NCBI GenBank assembly: GCA_029931535.1
Contig: JAQPZY010001334.1
Span: 2,046,001 to 2,110,000, forward strand
Direction: 5' to 3'
DNA: 64,000 nucleotides
Source: Margaritifera margaritifera
Lineage: Eukaryota; Mollusca; Bivalvia; Unionida; Margaritiferidae
Positions within the stretch are counted from its first letter, which is position 1, and each line of letters starts with the position of its first letter. Made by a program: the position numbers and the translations under genes. The notes beneath the pieces were generated by a model. The model was not told the DNA's origin, did not search any database, and saw only the letters and a list, made by a program, of their open reading frames with translations. Of this stretch, positions 36,201 to 50,800 are shown one piece after another.

Positions 36201-39200
36201 CTATCCATCCATTGATTACTGGGATACTGTTATTTATCCTTTTTTGTTTGTAAAATTTTTTTTTTACTTTTCTTGCTGTCCAGATAATTTCTGAACAAAT
36301 GAAAGTATCATTTTCCCCAAATATGTTGTCCTGAAAACTAACATCTCTAGTGTGTACTGATGTGCTTAGTATGTTCAGTGCCAGACAGAAGTGGGTTACT
36401 CAAACTAGGCTGCATTATATCCTTGTTTGCAAAGAACACTTACATGATAATTTATTATGTTTTCTTTTAAAAAATAAAGAAAGCTGATTGCAGTTCTGGT
36501 GTTGGCTTTTCTCTTTGTTCATGTAGATATACTGCCAATGGAGACAATTGTGCGGTCAAGTTGTGTTAGAGGCTCATTTCCAATCTTTTTAGATAAGAAT
36601 GACCTCTCCTTTTCGGGCATATTCGTGACGAGTCAAAACAATGGCAATGTGAAATGGAACTGATGGGCATCAGTCCTGAAAATTTGGTGACTTTTACATA
36701 GGACAGGAAGTACAGTTTGATTCTGAATGTAGTAAAATTATTTTGACCTTCTCTGCATACTAGTTCATGGCTAGAAATTGTTGAGATAAAGTGACTGAGT
36801 GGCAGAGTAAGGTGATCCCTCTGAGAGGATATCTTCAGATGTGATTACCTGCCAGTGTCTGGCCCTCTCAGCCAGTAGAAAAATAAAGCTGGGAGGTCTA
36901 GACACACTCTGGCTTTCATTAGGATAATCAAAGCAGTTTCAAGGTCTGACAGTCATCTATTCAATAAGGGCTATTCCAGAAATTATGGTGTGGGAGGCTC
37001 AGATGGAACTACAAGTAAAATATAATACCTGGTGGGTTTTTCTTTATTTTATCAAATATACATTATGGGGTCAAAATTTATTTTTAATTTATGCCTGGTG
37101 GTGATTTTCAGCATAAGATGCAATTGATATCGAACCAAAACCGGCATAATAGAGCAAGATGATGAAAAAAAACTTGCTAATTTCCTCTAACCCTTCCCAC
37201 CCCATTTTAGATATTTGGACATTTATGTTGGGTCAGAGTGCATTGCCTATCAAAAAGTTGGAATTCGTGTATTGGGTAGCAGCTTACTACCGGGCCTAGA
37301 AAGCTTAAACAACCTTACATCGAGCCATACCAGCATCAATTTGATTGAAAGATTATTTATTTTCATGAAATTGCAAGTATAACATTTGTTATGTGTTTAA
37401 TCCACTGACAGATGAAGCGAAACTACAGTGTTGATGAAATTTGACCTGGTACATGCTATTTGCATTGCTAGTCATGTGACTACCCAAATCTCACAACCTA
37501 CATGTCCATGAAATCAGAGGTCCAATAGTCATGTGATGCCCAAAAAAAACACCTTTCCAATGTTGTTGTACAAAAAATTTGAAAATATTAAATGAATGTC
37601 ACGTAATGTTTGTAAGAAAAGCAAAAGGAAATGTAATTCTCAGCATATTTATTCCAAAAACATGTACCAGAAACCTGACGATATCGCAGCAATATGGAGA
37701 AAGCCAGTCTCATCATGCAGAGAGCATGTGTCAACGATATTTTATGTGACTACCGTATTGACATGTGCTATGCTTGCTTGATCTTGCTTTCTCCAGGTTG
37801 CTGTGATATTGACAGGTTTCTGGCCATTGTTCTCAGAATAAATATGCTGGGAATTATGTGTCTTTTAGTTTTTTTTACAAACATTACGTGACTTTCATTT
37901 AATATTTTCTTTTTTTTTGTAGAACAACATTAGAAAAGTGGTTTTTGTTGGTATCATGTGACTATTGGACCTCTGATGTCATGGGCAGGTTGCAAGAGTT
38001 GGGTAGTTACATGACTAGTAATGCAAATGGTGAGTACCAGGTCAAATTTCATCAACTTTGTAGTTTCGTCTCGTCTGTCAGTTAATTAAACACACAACGA
38101 ATGTTATACTCACAATTTCTAAGAAAATAAATCCACTTCCTATCAATCTGATGCAGGTATGGCTCAATAAAAGGTCATTTAAGTTTGCTAGGCCCGGTAG
38201 TAAGTGGCTACTCTATGCTGACACAGCGTGGTGTCCGCAAATTCCAACTTTTCGATAGTCAATGTGCTCTGACAAAACACCCCAACATATATGTCCAAAT
38301 ATGTAAAATGGGTTTGGAAGGGTCAGATCAAACTCGGACAATGGAGGCTCAAAGAAATTGTTGTCTCCGGGGAGTAAACAAACACTATATACTGCATCCT
38401 AGATCCAGAAAATTTAACGATAACAAGCTGTCTTAGTGACTACCTTTTATCTTAATGTGCATTCATGCTAGGTTGAATTTCTGCAAATAAATTACATGCA
38501 TGGTTGTGCTTGAAGAAATATTTATTTCATCCAAGGTGGGGGGTGATATTAATTATATTTTATGCCTGGTGGGTGAAAATAAAAAGTGCCGTCCGACCCT
38601 CCCATACCATTATTTCTGGAATAGCCCTAACTGTTTTTAAGTATGGGTAAAACATTCCTAAGTTTACATTCCAACTTAGATATTTTTCAATCAACTTAAA
38701 AAACATACTTGGTGTCTGTAAATGTTTTCAAATTTTTAAAATATAATGTCGGGAAAATTGGAGGGTCCAGGTACTGAGATTAATGTCAGTACCTTTTAAT
38801 TAATCAACATGATCAATTAACATGATTGTCATAACCACAGCAAGGTAACAAACAAAACTTAAAAAACTATTAGCATTTGAAAATGCAGCAAACACATGAA
38901 ATCTATGCAAGAAATAAAATACTGTAAATTAAGTTATTTTTGTGCACATCAGTTTTTGTGATCATATGAAAAATGACATTTTCTTTGTCACATTACAAAA
39001 TTTCTATACTGTTAATTCACTATTTTTCATGGGGTACCAATTTTCATTTAAATGCCCAACGAATAAAAATTATTCTGTGGAAACAGTAGGACCCCCTTCC
39101 ACAAACTACAAGTTTAAGTACTGATGAAATGCAACTTTTTCCACAACCATGAAAATTGACACCCATGAAAATAATGAATTAAAAGTAGTGATGTCAGAGT

Positions 39201-41711
39201 AAGGGCTTTTATTGCATGGTCTAAACTCATTTGTCTAACTTTCATTTATCAAACTATCACTTTAATACAACACCTAGAACTAGAACAATTTACTGAAGCC
39301 ATTATAATTAAACCTGTTTACACAACTACTGGATTTATCTGAAATTGTCTACAACAATGGTCTGCACAGAATTAATGAGATTAGTCTGTGTACCTAATAA
39401 AAGAAATACAGTTTCTAAATTAGCTTCTCTTTCTAGTTTTCTCAACTTACAGGTCTAATGTCAATGTCACACATGCCAACACTGGTGGTCACCACATGAC
39501 CAACGCTCAACATTGTGTTTCCTGGAACATCCTGAAAAGAAATAAAAACAAGAGGTCAAAGTGGGACTGAGATCACTCACCTGATTCACATCTGCCTTAA
39601 TAGCCAGATGCAAGAGCAGTTGGCAAGAAGTCAGTAGGGTCCTTTCTGTTTAAATTTCTTCCAATTCTGTTTCAAGGTTTCTACAGTTTTTGTACTTTAG
39701 TCCATATCTGATGACACATCAGCATCATTTGTTGAAAGGCCCCTATGCCAAGATACTTTCTGACAAAGTTGGTCAAATTCTGTTCAACAGTTTTTTTAGA
39801 TAGCATTAAACTGTTATTCTACTTTAAGTGGTGGATTGGCACCATCTGTACTAATCTGAAAAGAATTTATCCCAGGATACTTTCTGTAAAGTTTGGTCAA
39901 AGTCTTTTGAGCAGTTTTTCAGAAAGTCAATTAAATGATTTTGTAATTTTTAGCAACAGGGGCCATATCTGAAGCAAGATAGGCATCATTCCTGTAAAAT
40001 TGAAAACCATCTATGCCAAGATATTTTCTTTCAAATTTGGTTGAGCAGTTATTGTGAAGAAGTCACTTAAAGGTTTTCATAATTTTAGCATTGGTGGCTA
40101 TATTTGATGGTGGGTCAGCACAAGTTGTACAAACTTGAAAGCACTCTATGCCAGGATACTATCTGTCAAATTTGATCAAATACAGTTGATCAGTTTTTTA
40201 AAAGAAGCCATTTAAATGTTTATATATGTTTAGTAATGGTAGCCATATTTGATAGCAAATTGGCATCATTTGTAAAAATGTTAAAGGTCTTCATTCCAGG
40301 ATGCTTTCTATCAAGATTGGTCAAATTCTATTCAGTGGTTTGGGAGGAGAAATTGTTTAAAGATTTTTCTACTCTTAGTAATGGCAGCCATATTTTATTG
40401 TGGATTGGCATCATTTTTACAGACTTGAAAGGTCTTCATGTCAGAATGCTTTCTGTCACATTTTGTCAAATTCTACTCAACGGTTTTGTAGAAGTCGTTT
40501 CAAGGTTTTTCTATTTTTAGTAATGGTGGCCTTATTTCACAGCAAATCAGTATTATTAGTATAAATCTGAAAGGTTTCCATGACTGCATACTTTCTGTTA
40601 AATATATCAAATTCTGTTTATCTGTTTTTGAGGAAGTCATTTAAAGTATTTTACTACTTGCAGTAACAATGCCATATTTGATGGAGGATCAGCATCATTT
40701 GTATATATTTGAAAGCACTTCATACTAGGATGTTCTGTGCCTAATTTGGTCAAAATTGGTCTGGTAGTTTTTTGAGAAGTATAAAATAGCAATTGTTGAT
40801 GGACACATGACACACAATATATGATGCATGACAGACATGGGGCCATACTATAAGCTAAAAATCATACACACAAAAGTAAACCCAATTTATGAAGCGTATA
40901 ATACAATAGCCCACTGTAGTAAAAATCCCTACATCCAAAACGTCTAGCTTCAAGCTCTGGACTCAATTATTGAATTTGGTCAATAGTTTTCTATAGCTCA
41001 CAATGTCAATGCATCACCACAAGGAAATTTGAGTCAAGGGATTGAAATATCTCTTGTGCAAGGCTTGCTGAGAGAGGTTACATGCAGACTGAAATTTCCT
41101 TGTCAACTCCAACATTCATTATTTTCCCCTCCCATGTCCAGATGTAAATTATTACTTAATATTTTGATGAAAATATCAGGACTGTACCCTAATGAAAAGG
41201 GGATACTGCAAAATATCAATACTGTACCCAAAGGAAAAGGGGATACTGTAAAATATCAGGATTGTACCCAAATGCAAAGGGGATGCTGTAAAATATCAAG
41301 ATTGTACCCTAATGAAAAGGGATACTGTAAAATATCAAGACTGTACCCTAATGAAAAGGGGATACTGTAAAAGTTGGCTAATAAGAATACACACGTTTTT
41401 GAAATTACTGAAGGTCATTTGTGCTTGATTTTATTATGCACTTCTCAGTAGTAACATTTCTTCAGATACAGTTTAAAAATATACACTTAGCAATCTGATT
41501 AAGCAAAATACTGTATAAATATGATTAATTATACAAAGGACTAATAACAAGAAGGCAGATTAAGAAAGAGATGAATTGATAAATAGTTAACAAATACCAT
41601 ATCAAGAAAAAAATAAATAATTAATTAAATACCATATAAAGATAAAATTTGTGTCAGAAGAATAAAACTGAGGTCTTAAAGTTGTTTAATCTTTTGGCAC
41701 ACATATGTACT

Positions 41712-41808
<97 letters not shown>

Positions 41809-44800
41809 AAATACTGAAAAATTGAAAAATTGTGTGGAATATTTTTCATATTTTTTCATTCCCATATTTTTACATGTGAAAAAAATATAATTATACTTTC
41901 ACATGTGAAATATAAGATTTCCTATTATGCCATTTGATGCTTGATTGTGTTTGCCTACAGGTGTCATATTTTTAGCAAGAAAACAATCATTTTGTGAACT
42001 AGAGCAATAAATAGAAACTGCATTACTTTTCAAGTTTGGAAATCCATTTTTTGCCAATGACACCTGAATCGCCACCATTCACATCTCAACAAAGTTATAC
42101 CCCTCTGTACTACAGAGTCAACAATGTTAAAAACCTACTGTGCTGCATCACTCAATCACACTTGCTTTGTGGTTGGATAGGGTACAATGCTTTATAAATG
42201 TCAAAAATGTTATTGCAAAGATTGGGTCATCCTAAACCTACTGTTATCTTAAATCAGATATTTTTATAATCAGCCTATGAATAAGATTGAAACTGCGATG
42301 CACTTACAAAAGGGGGTGTGGGGTGCTGAAGAGTGAATGTAATCTTCTAAGCTTCAATTTGTTCCATAATAAAAAGGTTTCTTTTCCTGCATAAATACCA
42401 GATATATTTCATCTTGTGGTACAAAACAATACATTTTAACTTGTGGATTTGCCACTCATTAAAATATAAAGGTTTTTTTGTAGCACATGATGAAGTATAC
42501 ATAGTATTAACTGAGGAAAAGCAAATATCCTCTCTATATTTTATGCTAGGCAGTGAATTACTGGATTTTCCAAGTGAAATAATTGTGATATTTCACTGCA
42601 GTGAAAATATGATATTTTTTCACTGGCCATCAATAGACATTGATAACATTATAAGCAAGAAATTTCAAACTTGTTGTAAGATGCTTGCGTGGTGTAAAGG
42701 TTAAGATGGCTGCTTCGCATCCAGATGAACCGAGTTCAAATCCAGCAATGGGAAATTTATTTTTTTTTCATTTTTTTTTTATCTGCTGTTTTACCTTGAA
42801 TTGGGAAGGAGCATTATGTAACTACTGATATTTTATGTGCAAATATACACAAAACAGAGCAGAACATAAACGGTAAACTGCTGACATTATCACATGGGAT
42901 GCAGTAGGAAATCAGCTACTTCAGTGTGTTATACAAATTGCTAGACAATACGCTTGAGCTTAAAATAAAAAGAATATTTGCTTGCTCCAAGTGAATAACG
43001 GATATATTTCATCTCGCGGGTGACAAACTTAAGTATTTTCACTAATGAAAATACTGAGTTTTTCACCCACTCGATGAAATATATCCATTATTCAATCAGA
43101 GCAAGCAAATATCCTCTCTATATTTACAACAAAAACACCTAAAGCCCAGTGTGCTCATATTATTCCAATTTAACAGTACTAATTATATAATAACTGTATG
43201 TTTCAAAGGAATTTTTTTTATAGTTTCATATATTTTGATATAATTCCTTTGTTGAAGAATGAATAATTATTACATTTTTTTTCTTCTAGAACTTCACTTG
43301 TTTAAGTTTCATACTGCAAAGTTGGTGTTATGTTGAAAAGGTATGACATCATGAAACTGTGCTACAAACCTTACAATGAAAACTCCAAACCTCACACATA
43401 GACCCATTAACTATACCAAAATAACTGCACTGTGACAACCAGTACAAGACAAGTACAGTTATTAGCACAATACGCAAAATGTCTCTGTCATATAGGTCAA
43501 AAACCAGGATTCTGGTAGTACTTCCATAATGAGAACACACTCAATAGGATTCTGGTAGTATTTCCATAATGAGAACAAACTCAATAGGATTCTGGTAGTA
43601 CATCCCTAATGAGAACAAACTCAATAGGATTCTGGTAGTACTTCCATAATGAGAACAAACTCAATAGGATTCTGGTAGTACTTCCATAATGAGAACAAAC
43701 TCAATAGGATTCTGGTAGTACTCCCATAATGAGAACACACTCAATAGGATTCTGGTAGTACTTCCATAATGAGAACAAACTCAATAGGATTCTGGTAGTA
43801 CATCCCTAATGAGAACAAACTCAATAGGATTCTGGTAGTACTTCCATAATGAGAGCACACTCAACAGGATTCTGGTAGTACTTCCATAATGAGAACAAAC
43901 TCAACAGGATTCTGGTAGTACTTCCATAATGAGAACACACTCAACAGGATTCTGGTAGTACTTCCATAATGAGAACAAACTCAATAGGATTCTGGTAGTA
44001 CTTCCATAATGAGAACACACTCAAACGGATTCTAGTAGTACTTCCATAATGAGAACACTCAATAGGATTCTGGTAGTACTTCCATAATGAGAACATACTC
44101 AATAGGATTCAACTTTGAATATTGGTTTTTTCATATTTTAAAAAAACTCTGCACTTACTTTTATCATTGAAGGATCAAACAAGCCTTCACACATTTTAAA
44201 TCTTTCTTCTCCAAAGTCCAGGTTGTAACCATTTGGGAACTCATAATGAATGGTAGGCATGCTATCAGCATTGCTGAAAATGAAAATGAAAATGAATAAG
44301 CTGGCAAAAGTCTGCCCACACCTTGTTCTTACACTTGAAGCAATGGCAGAAAAGAATTTTCTGATTCTAAACTATGTAATTTAGTGCATATGTACTTAAG
44401 TAGTACAATTAAGACATGACGTCGGATGATGATACATTACTCTCTTATTAAAACACTGTCCATGGGAGTGACAAAGGGTCTTATGGCAATAGATCACTCC
44501 CAATAAAGTACTCTCTCATGATAACACTATCCATGTGTGCCACAAAGGGTCTTATGGCAAGGGATCACTCCCAATACAGTATTCTCTCATGATAACACTA
44601 TCCATGGGTGCCACAAAGGGTCTTATGGCAGTAGATCACTCCCAATACAGTACTCTCTCATGATAACACTATCCATGGGTGCCACAAAGGGTCTTATGGC
44701 AAGGGATCACCCCCAATACAGTACTCTCTCATGATAACACTATCCATGGGTGCCACAAAGGGTCTTATGGCAAGGGATCACTCCCAATACAGTACTCTCT

Positions 44801-47800
44801 CATGATAACACTATCCATGGGTGCCACAAAGGGTCTTATGGCAAGGGATCACCCCCAATACAGTACTCTCTCATGATAACACTATCCATGGGTGCCACAA
44901 AGGGTCTTATGGCAAGGGATCACCCCCAATACAGTACTCTCTCATGATAACACTATCCATGGGTGCCACAAAGGGTCTTATGGCAAGGGATCACCCCCAA
45001 TACAGTACTCTCTCAAGATAACACTATCCATGGGTGCTACAAAGGGTCTTATGGCAAGGGATCACCCCCAATACAGTACTCTCTCATGATAACACTATCC
45101 ATGGGTGCTACAAAGGGTCTTATGGCAAGGAATCACTCCCAATACAGTACTCTCTCATTATAATGTTGTCCATGGGAGCCACAAAGGGTCTTATGGCAAA
45201 GAATCACTCCTAATACAGTACTCCCTCCATATAACATTGTCGGTGGGAGCCATGGATTATACCATCATATAGTGAAACCACTTTATGATGAAGTACATCA
45301 TGTATATAATTTTACTTTAACTTGATGAAATAGGTTCCATGCCCATACCCACTTTATAACAGGAACTGTGTTATATTAAAGGGCCTTATAGTGAGGGAGT
45401 ACTGTACTATAAGTCACTAAGGATGATAATTTTCTCTCAAATCATAATAGAGCTCTCTTCAAGAAAAATACATGTTCCAACCCTACCTTCGATCATATGG
45501 AGTATCTGACACTTGAAGAACTGATGCTGCAAAATCTTGAAGCACATCCTGGAAAAAATCACCATAATAATTACTATAAAATACTGGAATTTCATCTCAA
45601 AAAAATTATCTTGACAAAGTAACAAGAATATGGGGCTAGGAACAATAACATTAGTGCCTGATAATGTGCAGGAATGGAAATAAACTATTTTATAGATGAA
45701 ACAATAAATTTCTCTGACACACACTCAAAATTTATAATGATTAATGTAATGAAAGTGTGAAATCATTTAGAACTACCAATTATACTCACTAATAAGTTGG
45801 GTCCAGCTGTAAACAACATAGATCCTGATTTGATGTTGAATAATGCTCTCACAGATGAGTGTCTATGTTGTTTGTTCTACTGATTGCTCCTGATCAAACT
45901 GAATGGACCTGAATCTGCCAGTACATTATGCAATAACAGATCTGGGTCTATGCAGTTTGCAGTTGGATCCAACTTATACACAAGAATATAAGGCATATCA
46001 TTCAAATGTGCCTGTAAGGGGGGGGGGGGGCTTTAGGGATACCACCACAAACATAATTAAAATTATACAGAGGAAAGAAAAATAGGTTCAGACCCCATGC
46101 ATACAGAAAAGAAAGAAAAAAAAAAGAGGCTCAAGTGGACCTGAGATTGCTTACCTGTGGACATCTACCTAACAGCCAAATGCAAGAGCCAAGATATCTT
46201 AGTCAGCAAGGTACTTTCTGAAGAAATGTTGTATAATACTGTTGATTGAATATGATATGAAAACAACTGTGTTAAGGTTTCTCTGATTTTAGTATTTTCA
46301 TCCATATATGAGGACACATCAGCTCATTTGTCCAATATTTAAAGGCCTTTATGCAAGGATACTTTCTGTCAAAACTAGTCAAGTTCTGTTGAGGGATTTT
46401 TGAGATACAGATGTTTAAATATTTTTCTACTGTTAGCAACAGCAACCATAATTGAGAGTTGATCAGCATCATTTGGTTAAATTCTGTTGGGTGGTGTTTG
46501 AGAAGAAGTTGTTTAAAGATTTTTCTAGTTTAAGTAATTGCAGCCATATATAACAAATCAGCATCATTTGTATAAACTTGAATACCCTTGATGCCTGAAT
46601 ACCTTCAGTCAAATTCTGTGGAGTGGTTTCTGAGTTGTTTAAAGGGTGGGTTTTTAAAAATAATTTTAATAATGGTGGCCTTGATCAGTATCACTTGTTA
46701 GTGTACAAACATGGAAGCCCTTCATGGCAGGATGCTTTATGTTACAATCTGTAAAATTCTGTTAAGTAGTTTCTAAAAAAAGTCTAAATGTTTGTCTGTG
46801 TTTAACACTGGCAGCCATATTTATAGATTTTTAGCATCATTGGTAACAACTTTAAAGATCTTCATACCAGGATGCTTTGGTCAAATTCTGTTGACCAGAT
46901 TTTAAGAACAATCATTTCAAGGTTTTTCTATTTTTTTGTAACAGCAGCCATATTTCATGGCAGATTGGCATCATCATATATATAAAACAAAAACATCTTT
47001 AAGCCAATTTGCTTTCAGTTAAATTTGGTTAAATTCTGTTGAGCACTTTTTGAGAAGATGTTGTTTAAAGGTTTTTCTATTTTAAATTATGGCTACATAT
47101 TTAACAGCAGACTGGTATCATCTGCATAAATTGAAAATCCTTCATACCAGAATGCACGCTGACAAATTTGGTTGAAACTGGTCTGGCAGTTTTTGAGAAG
47201 TTTAAAATAGCAAATGTTGACACATGACATACAATGGATGCAGGGCCATACCATTAGGCTCACTTGAATTTATGGCCAGACGAGCTAATAAAAGTGCATT
47301 CTCCCTCCCCCAGGTACATTCAAATCAAATAGCCTTTAATTTGCATGACTATTATTTAAATGAATTTGCTAAAAATGACCCCTTCTTCATTACCTAAATT
47401 TATGGATATGTCACTAAGGGGGAAGATGAGTTCTTTTTCTTCAAAGTTTGGACCTTTTTCCTTAGGACTTAAAATTAGTTGATTGTAGAAACCATGAAAT
47501 CCACACAAATTGATTTCCCACAAGCAAAAGAATTCAAAGCATACATTTACCATGGTTGCCATTAAATGTATTTGCAAAATGAATTGAGCCCTAGTAAAGC
47601 CAGGGAAACTTTTTATAACATTCTTAGATTTAAAGATTTAATAAACCTTAGAATGTGACAAAGTATTAATATAAGTCTTTTACAAAACCTAAATATTCAT
47701 TCTTAATTTTCAGTAAATTATGTTTATAATACAAATAATTGAATGGTCTCTCTGGATTTGTTCTTAATGTGTTCCCCTAGATATCTAAGTTAAAATTTTA

Positions 47801-50800
47801 AAAAAAACATGTTGTTTTAATAAATCTATATCAAGCAGTTTTTCCTTTCTCTCCACAGGCCATTAGTCACTTAATAGTCAAAATAAGTGTTTATTTGACA
47901 TGAAATTTATGAAATCAGTGGAATAATGCTATATGCCATAAGCTGCTTCCAGCAAATAGTATATTGTATTGTTCAACGAGTTTAATACATTTCAGGTATA
48001 ATGACATGTTTGAGACTATATATCACATAACATTAAGGGTTCTGTGATGTCACTGTTTGGCATAGCTAAGTGTTACAACACAGTGTCAAACAATTTTCAT
48101 AACATGATATCATGAAACAATGAACAAAAGGCCCATTACCGCTTGACTAGTTAGTTGACATATGTCAGCTTGTGAATGCAAATTGACACATATATAAAAA
48201 CTGTACTGGGGAAAAGAAAGTTTAAAACACATTGATGTTACAGTTACATTGCCTATTACTGTTGGTGTGATTTATCTTCTTTTCTACACCTTATACATGT
48301 AGGATCACTTTCTCCGCTTAAAAATGATAAGTCATTTATACAACCACCATTGTCCCCTGGATCTGTAAGCTCCTGGAAGACTAGGCCCTGATACATAACT
48401 TAGAAACTGTTCACTGCCCCACGCTTGAAGTTTATACACTTCCTTGGCATCACAAGGGGAGTTAATCTGTGCAGCCAGCATGGATTCTTGGGTCTGTTAT
48501 TACCCTCCTATGGCCCATCCCATGGATTCAGAATTTGGAAACCAGTCAAACCCCCACTCACCCACCCAACAAAGCTGCAGTGACTCAGTGGTTAAGGTAA
48601 AAGACTCATGACAAGAAGGTGGTAGGTTTTCCCACCATCTGATCAGCCTGGATGCTCATTAATATCCATAGATCTCACTCATAATCGAACTCATATGAGA
48701 TCTTGATGATATAAGCATACATAGCAGTCTTATCAAAATCTGTTAATAAATATAGTCTCTTGAGTGTTCACAAGATCAACAAATAATATTCAAGACCACC
48801 TCATTAATATGCTGGATATTGCTCATAATCAACCTCATCCAAGATCTTGATGACAGAAACTTAAATTCCAAGTCTGATCAAAATCTGATCAGAAATATGG
48901 CTTCTAGAGTGTTCACAAACTCAGCCAATCAAATGCAAGACCACCTCATTAATATGTGTGGATGTCATTCATAACTGAACTCATCTGAGGACTTGATGAC
49001 ATAAGCTTAAATACAAAATCTGATCAGAAATATGGCCTAAAGAGTGTTCACAAGCTTGGCCAATCGGATGCAAGATCATCTCATTAATATGCATGGGTGT
49101 CACTCATAATCGAACTCATCCGAGGATCTTGACGCGATAAGCTTATAGTCTAAATATGATAAAAATCTGGCAAGAAATTAAGCCTCTAGAGTGTTCACAA
49201 GCAAGTGTTGATGGATGGACAACGGAAGACTCACAATGTACGATATATGTCAGATGCTGGACAAAAATCCCTATCATAAGCTTGTTTCACCTTTGTCCAA
49301 ACGATTTAAAAAAGGTGAATACTATGTGATAAAATTTCAAAACTGTTCAGCAGTTTTTATAGATAAAGTTGTGCAAATGTTCTTGTACTTTTAATAACAG
49401 CAGCCATATATGATGGTGGAACAGCATCATTTATATAAGACTGAAAGGAGTTCAAGCTAGGTCACTTTCTGTCACATCGGAATGTCTGTTAAGTGGTGTC
49501 TGAGAACAAGATGTCTAAGGTTTTCTATTTGTAGTAACAGCAGCCACATCTGATGGCAGATTGGCATCATTTGTATAATCTTAAATGTGCTTCAAGCCAT
49601 ATGCTTTCTGCAAAATTTAGTCGAATTCCTGTTGAGTAGTCTTTTAATAAAAAGTCATCTAAATGATTTCCCATTTTTTGATGGCAAATTGACATTATTT
49701 GGACAAATTTGAAAGCCATTATTTCCAGGATGCTTTCTGTCAAATTTAGTCAAATTCTGTTAAGTGGTTTTTGAGAAGAACATTTAAAGGTTTATCTGTT
49801 TTTATTAATGTGGCCATATTTGATTATGGATTGGCATCATTTGAAATTTTTTTAAAGACCATCATATCAGGATGCTTTTAAATTTGGTCAAATTCTGTTA
49901 AGCAGATTTTGAGAAGAATTTGTTGAAATATTCAATTTTTAGTATTGGCTGCCATATTTGATGGTGGATCTGCATCATCTGAACAAGTCTGAAAGAACTT
50001 CATGCCAGGATGCAGCTTCCCATCAAATCTGATCATAGTCAGCTGTTTTTTTAGAAGAAATTATTTATAGGTTTTTCTATTTATAGTAATGGCAGCCATA
50101 TCTGATCGCAGATCAGCATCACACACAAAAATGTAAGGAGCTCCATGCCAGGAAGCTTTTGATCAAATTTGGTGAAATTCTGTTGAATGGTTTTTAAGAA
50201 GTCATTTAAAGGTGTTTCTATTTTTAGTCATGGTGGCCACATTTGATGGCAGATTGCATCATTTGATTCTTTTAATCAAATTTGGTAAAATTCTTTTGAG
50301 CAGTTTTTGAGAAGTCATTCAAAGGTTTTTAAATTTTTTAGTAACAATGACCATATTTGATGGCAAATCAGCATCGTTTGAACATATCTGAAAGAGCTTC
50401 ATGCCAGGATGTTTTCTTTCAAATTTGAACAAATTCTACTGAGCAGTGTTTGAGAAAAAGTTGTAAATAGCAATTATGAATGGACTATGCATTACAGATG
50501 ATACACAATGGACACAGGACCATACCATGAGCCCACTTGGCCTTATGGATTGGTGAGCTAAAAATAATAGCTCTTGAAGGATCAATCATGATAACTAATG
50601 CTAGATAGTCTTCTAACAGCAATATTATGAACTGTTTGGATTAACTGATGTTTAGATAACTGTAGAAGTACAGTATCTACTGACATAATGTTGGCTTGAG
50701 AAACATGCATATGTTGCAGTTAAAACAAAAATAGGATCAGAAGATTTTGGATAGTGTATGCTCCAATGTATGTTGTTTAGTCTGTCCACAATACTTCAGC

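Noticed and set aside
38185..38436. 83-codon frame as a transposase fragment
   Set aside because: It lies in one arm of the foldback element, is not preserved in the mirror arm as a protein, and has no transposase motif.
42682..42755. Functional tRNA gene
   Set aside because: A and B boxes are present, but the anticodon and acceptor stems do not pair; kept only as tRNA-like.
43505..44110. CRISPR-like array
   Set aside because: The 40-bp units abut directly with no unique spacers; it is a eukaryotic minisatellite.
44537..45163. Six overlapping plus-strand frames with [14 protein letters not shown] repeats
   Set aside because: The same 71-bp repeat read in shifted frames; period not divisible by three and no coding constraint.
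45437..45724. 95-codon minus-strand frame over ACTL6 exon 7
   Set aside because: It is in a different frame from the conserved [15 protein letters not shown] exon and shows no homology.
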